DNA of 64,000 bases. Origin: Pardosa pseudoannulata (taxonomy: Eukaryota > Arthropoda > Arachnida > Araneae > Lycosidae). Position numbers and translations under genes: made by a program. Numbering within the stretch: the stretch's first letter is position 1; every line of letters begins with the position of its first letter. The stretch covers positions 1 through 64,000 of the forward strand of contig JAGEOH010000209.1 of the NCBI GenBank assembly GCA_032207245.1, written 5' to 3'. Shown one piece after another: positions 58,561 through 64,000 of the stretch. The notes beneath the pieces are model-generated. The model was not told the origin of the DNA and ran no database searches. It saw only the letters and a program-made list of their open reading frames with translations.

Positions 58561-61500
58561 TAAACATCATTTCACTACTTCAAAGTATAGTGATTTTTCA
58601 CAAATTCGCCATAAAAGACTGCTAAGGGTCCTACCTGTGGGGATTGGTAAATTATGACTAATTTCGGATTTCATTAAAAATGTGTTTTTTTTGTATAGAA
58701 TTTTATTTCAAATTTAATAAACAAAAGTCATTTATCCGAAATTCCATGTTTAAACATCATTTCACTACTTCAAAGTATAGTGATTTTTCACAAATTCGCC
58801 ATAAAAGACTGCTAAGGGTCCTACCTGTGGGGATTGGTAAATTATGACTAATTTCGGATTTCATTAAAAATGTGTTTTTTGTATAGAATTTTATTTCAAA
58901 TTTAATAAACAAAAGTCATTTATTCCGAAATTCCATGTTTAAACATCATTTCACTACTTCAAAGTATAGTGATTTTTCACAAATTCGCCATAAAAGACTG
59001 CTAAGGGTTACTACCTGTGGGGATTGGTAAATTATGACTAATTTCGGATTTCATTAAAAATGTGTTTTTTGTATAGAATTTTATTTCAAATTTAATAAAC
59101 AAAAGTCATTTATCCGAAATTCCATGTTTAAACATCATTTCACTACTTCAAAGTATAGTGATTTTTCACAAATTCGCCATAAAAGACTGCTAAGGGTCCT
59201 ACCTGTGGGGATTGGTAAATTATGACTAATTTCGGATTTCATTAAAAATGTGTTTTTTGTATAGAATTTTATTTCAAATTTAATAAACAAAAGTCATTTA
59301 TCCGAAATTCCATGTTTAAACATCATTTCACTACTTCAAAGTATAGTGATTTTTCACAAATTCGCCATAAAAGACTGCTAAGGGTCCTACCTGTGGTTAG
59401 TCGTAAATTATGACTAATTTCGGATTTCATTAAAAATGTGTTTTTTGTATAGAATTTTATTTCAAATTTAATAAACAAAAGTCATTTATCCGAAATTCCA
59501 TGTTTAAACATCATTTCACTACTTCAAAGTATAGTGATTTTTCACAAATTCGCCATAAAAGACTGCTAAGGGTCCTACCTGTGGGGATTTATAAATTATG
59601 ACTAATTTCGGATTTCATTAAAAATGTTTTTTTTTTATAGAATTTTATTTCAAATTTAATAAACAAAAGTCATTTATCCGAAATTCCATGTTTAAACATC
59701 ATTTCACTACTTCAAAGTATAGTGATTTTTCACAAATTCGCCATAAAAGACTGCTAAGGGTCCTACCTGTGGGGATTGGTAAATTATGACTAATTTCGGA
59801 TTTCATTAAAAATGTGTTTTTTGTATAGAATTTTATTTCAAATTTAATAAACAAAATCATTTATCCGAAATTCCATGTTTAAACATCATTTCACTACTTC
59901 AAAGTATAGGGATTTTTCACAAATTCGCCATAAAAGACTGCTAAGGGTCCTACCTGTGGGGATTCATAATTATGTCTAATTTCGGATTTCATTAAAAATG
60001 TGTTTTTTGTATAGAATTTTATTTCAAATTTTAATAAACAAAAGTCATTTATCCGAAATTCCATGTTTAAAACATCATTTCACTACTTCAAAGTATAGTG
60101 ATTTTTCACAAATTCGCCATAAAAGACTGCTAAGGGTCCTACCTGTGGGGATTGGTCAAAAAATTATGACCCTAATTTTCGGATTTCATTAAAAATGTGT
60201 TTTTTTTGTATAGAATTTTATTTCAAATTTAATAAACAAAATGCATTTATCCGAAATTCCATGTTTAAACATCATTTCACTACTTCAAAGTATAGTGATT
60301 TTTCACAAATTCGCCATAAAAAACTGCTAAGGGTTACCAACCTGTGGGGATTGGTAAATTATGACTAATTTCGGATTTCATTAAAAATGTGTTTTTTGTA
60401 TAGAATTTTATTTCAAATTTAATAAACAAAAGTCATTTATCCGAAATTCCATGTTTAAACATCATTTCACTACTTCAAAGTATAGTGATTTTTCACAAAT
60501 TCGCCATAAAAGACTGCTAAGGGTCCTACCTGTGGGGATTGGTAAATTATGACTAATTTCGGATTTCATTAAAAATGTGTTTTTTGTATAGAATTTTATT
60601 TCAAATTTAATAAACAAAAGTCATTTATCCGAAATTCCATGTTTAAAACATCATTTCACTACTTCAAAGTATAGTGATTTTTCACAAATTCGCCATAAAA
60701 GACTGCTAAGGGTCCTACCTGTGGGGATTGGTAAATTATGACTAATTTCGGATTTCATTAAAAATGTGTTTTTTGTATAGAATTTTATTTCAAATTTAAT
60801 AAAAAAAGTCATTTATCCGAAATTCCATGTTTAAACATCATTTCACTACTTCAAAGTATAGTGATTTTTCACAAATTCGCCATAAAAGACTGCTAAGGGT
60901 CCTACCTGTGGGGATTGGTAAATTATGACTAATTTCGGATTTCATTAAAAATGTGTTTTTTGTATAGAATTTTATTTCAAATTTAATAAACAAAAGTCAT
61001 TTAATCCGAAATTCCATGTTTAAACATCATTTCACTACTTCAAAGTATAGTGATTTTTCACAAATTCGCCATAAAAGACTGCTAAGGGTCCTACCTGTGG
61101 GGATTGGTAAATTATGACTAATTTCGGATTTCATTAAAAATGTGTTTTTTGTATATAAATTTTTATTTCAAATTTAAATAAACAAAAGTCATTTATCCGA
61201 AATTCCATGTTTAAACATCATTTCACTACTTCAAAGTATAGTGATTTTTCACAAATTCGCCATAAAAGACTGCTAAGGGTCCTACCTGTGGGGATTGGTA
61301 AATTATGACTAATTTCGGATTTCATTAAAAATGTGTTTTTTGTATAGAATTTTATTTCAAATTTAATAAAAAAAGTCATTTATCCGAAATTCTATGTTTA
61401 AAACATCATTTCACTACTTCAAAGTATAGTGATTTTTCACAAATTCGCCATAAAAGACTGCTAAGGGTCCTACCTGTGGGGATTGGTAAATTATGACTAA

Positions 61501-64000
61501 TTTCGGATTTCATTAAAAATGTGTTTTTTGTATAGAATTTTATTTCAAATTTAATAAACAAAAGTCATTTATCCGAAATTCCATGTTTAAACATCATTTC
61601 ACTACTTCAAAGTATAGTGATTTTTCACAAATTCGCCATAAAAGACTGCTAAGGGTCCTACCTGTGGAGATTGGTAAATTATGACTAATTTCGGATTTCA
61701 TTAAAAATGTGTTTTTTGTATAGAATTTTATTTCAAATTTAATAAAAAAAAGTCTTTTTTTCCGAAATTCCATGTTTAAACATCATTTCACTACTTCAAA
61801 GTATAGTGATTTTTCACAAATTCGCCATAAAAGACTGCTAAGGGTCCTACCTGTGGGGATTCATAAATTATGACTAATTTCGGATTTCATTAAAAATGTG
61901 TTTTTTGTATAGAATTTTATTTCAAATTTAATAAACAAAAGTCATTTATCCGAAATTCCATGTTTAAACATCATTTCACTACTTCAAAGTTGAGTGATTT
62001 TTCACAAATTCGCCATAAAAGAGTGCTAAGAGTCCTACCTGTGGGGATTCATAATTATGACTAATTTCGGATTTCATTAAAAATGTGTTTTTTGTATAGA
62101 ATTTTATTTCAAATTTAATAAACAAAAGTCATTTATCCGAAATTCCATGTTTAAACATCATTTCACTACTTCAAAGTATAGTGATTTTTCACAAATTCGC
62201 CATAAAAGACTGCTAAGGTTCCTACCTGTGGGGATTGGTAAATTATGACTAATTTCGGATTTCATTAAAAATGTGTTTTTTGTATAGAATTTTATTTCAA
62301 ATTTAATAAACAAAAGTCATTTATCCGAAATTCCATGTTTAAACATCATTTCACTACTTCAAAGTATAGTGATTTTTCACAAATTCGCCATAAAAGACTG
62401 CTAAGGGTCCTACCTGTGGGGATTGGTAAATTATGACTAATTTCGGATTTCATTAAAAATGTGTTTTTTGTATAGAATTTTATTTCAAATTTAATAAACA
62501 AAAGTCATTTATCCGAAATTCCATGTTTAAACATCATTTCACTACTTCAAAGTATAGTGATTTTTCACAAATTCGCCATAAAAGACTGCTAAGGGTCCTA
62601 CCTGTGGGGATTGGTAAATTATGACTAATTTCGGATTTCATTAAAAATGTGTTTTTTGTATAGAATTTTATTTCAAATTTAATAAACAAAAGTCATTTAT
62701 CCGAAATTCCATGTTAAAACATCATTTCACTACTTCAAAGTATAGTGATTTTTCACAAATTCGCCATAAAAGACTGCTAAGGGTCCTACCTGTGGGGATT
62801 GGTAAATTATGACTAATTTCGGATTTCATTAAAAATGTGTTTTTTGTATAGAATTTTATTTCAAATTTAATAAACAAAAGTCATTTATCCGAAATTCCAT
62901 GTTTAAACATCATTTCACTACTTCAAAGTATAGTGATTTTTCACAAATTCGCCATAAAAGACTGCTAAGGGTCCTACCTGTGGGGATTGGTAAATTATGA
63001 CTAATTTCGGATTTCATTAAAAATGTGTTTTTTGTATAGAATTTTATTTCAAATTTAATAAACAAAAGTCATTTATCCGAAATTCCATGTTTAAACATCA
63101 TTTCACTACTTCAAAGTATAGTGATTTTTCACAAATTCGCCATAAAAGACTGCTAAGGGTCCTACCTGTGGGGATTGGTAAAATTATGACTAATTTCGGA
63201 TTTCATTAAAAATGTGTTTTTTGTATAGAATTTTATTTCAAATTTAATAAACAAAAGTCATTTATCCGAAATTCCATGTTTAAACATCATTTCACTACTT
63301 CAAAGTATAGTGATTTTTCACAAATTCGCCATAAAAGACTGCTAAGGGTCCTACCTGTGGGGATTGGTAAATTATGACTAATTTCGGATTTCATTAAAAA
63401 TGTGTTTTTTGTATAGAATTTTATTTCAAATTTAATAAACAAAAGTCATTTATCCGAAATTCCATGTTTAAACATCATTTCACTACTTCAAAGTATAGTG
63501 ATTTTTCACAAATTCGCCATAAAAGACTGCTAAGGGTCCTACCTGTGGGGATTCATAAATTATGACTAATTTCGGATTTCATTAAAAATGTTTTTTTTTT
63601 GTATAGAATTTTATTTCAAATTTAATAAACAAAAGTCATTTATCCGAAATTCCATGTTTAAACATCATTTCACTACTTCAAAGTATAGTGATTTTTCACA
63701 AATTCGCCATAAAAGACTGCTAAGGGTCCTACCTGTGGGGATTCATAAATTATGACTAATTTCGGATTTCATTAAAAATGTGTTTTTTGTATAGAATTTT
63801 ATTTCAAATTTAATAAACAAAAGTCATTTATCCGAAATTCCATGTTTAAACATCATTTCACTACTTCAAAGTATAGTGATTTTTCACAAATTCGCCATAA
63901 AAGACTGCTAAGGGTCCTACCTGTGGGGATTGGTAAATTATGACTAATTTCGGATTTCATTAAAAATGTGTTTTTTGTATAGAATTTTATTTCAAATTTA
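58561..64000 (-). repeat. 188-bp satellite, reverse array, distal part
   Basis: Regular sub-family A copies continue to the window edge without reaching unique sequence. Occasional one-base insertions (58,923; 60,163; 61,003; 61,163) are more frequent up to about 61,400 and rare after 62,200. Notable copies are 61,741-61,766 (AAAAAAAAGTC followed by a T run) and 61,985-62,058 (linked variants shared with the forward arm). The satellite extends beyond position 64,000. There is no gene. Confidence 0.96.

Noticed and set aside
1..64000. CRISPR array
   Set aside because: The repeat is one continuous 188-bp unit with no unique spacers alternating with short repeats, and there are no cas genes.

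Overview
The window is satellite DNA from end to end. I see no protein-coding gene, tRNA, rRNA, recognisable transposon or CRISPR array. It is one family of AT-rich tandem repeats with a period of about 188 bp (53 of 188 consensus bases are G or C, about 28%), repeated roughly 340 times by length. Long, highly homogenised arrays with a near-nucleosomal period indicate a eukaryotic heterochromatic locus, such as a centromeric, pericentromeric or subtelomeric satellite. Nothing single-copy is present, so I cannot name the species or chromosome region. Monomer coordinates used below start at the T of TAGCAG (position 1) on the strand read from base 1; one clean copy is 563-750.

Layout. Bases 1 to about 24,263 are copies in the forward orientation, clean to about 22,180 and then increasingly decayed. 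At about 24,264 the array flips, and every copy from there to 64,000 runs on the minus strand. The last kilobase before the flip is a mosaic in which short reverse-orientation patches are embedded in forward monomers, including a clear 14-bp micro-inversion at 24,174-24,187. The reverse arm contains alternating sub-families. A diagnostic variant (C40 to T, often with G183 to T) dominates about 29,985-38,600 and 50,340-55,590. The blocks between are nearly invariant and carry the standard bases. A run of exactly 100 N at 49,619-49,718 is an assembly gap that breaks the repeat phase. A scrambled segment lies at 56,830-58,560. Two low-complexity insertions interrupt single monomers: about 115 bp of almost pure G at 21,429-21,548, and a 47-bp T tract at 28,595-28,641.

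How it fits together. Several rare multi-variant monomers occur on both sides of the flip in opposite orientations, so the two arms share ancestry after the variants arose; they are not independent arrays. Local groups of monomers recur in order (about 7 monomers apart near 30.7-33.5 kb, about 22 apart near 50.6-55.1 kb), which suggests decayed higher-order repeats. Variation within the monomer concentrates in a box at about positions 164-175 and in the adjacent CCTACCT slippage site. Each monomer also carries an exact 12-bp palindrome, a 6-bp-stem dyad and a pair of 10-bp inverted repeats.

The main caution is technical. The flip, the mosaic beside it, the G run and the 100-N gap are all things that long-read assembly of satellites can create. 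They should be verified in raw reads before biological meaning is attached.
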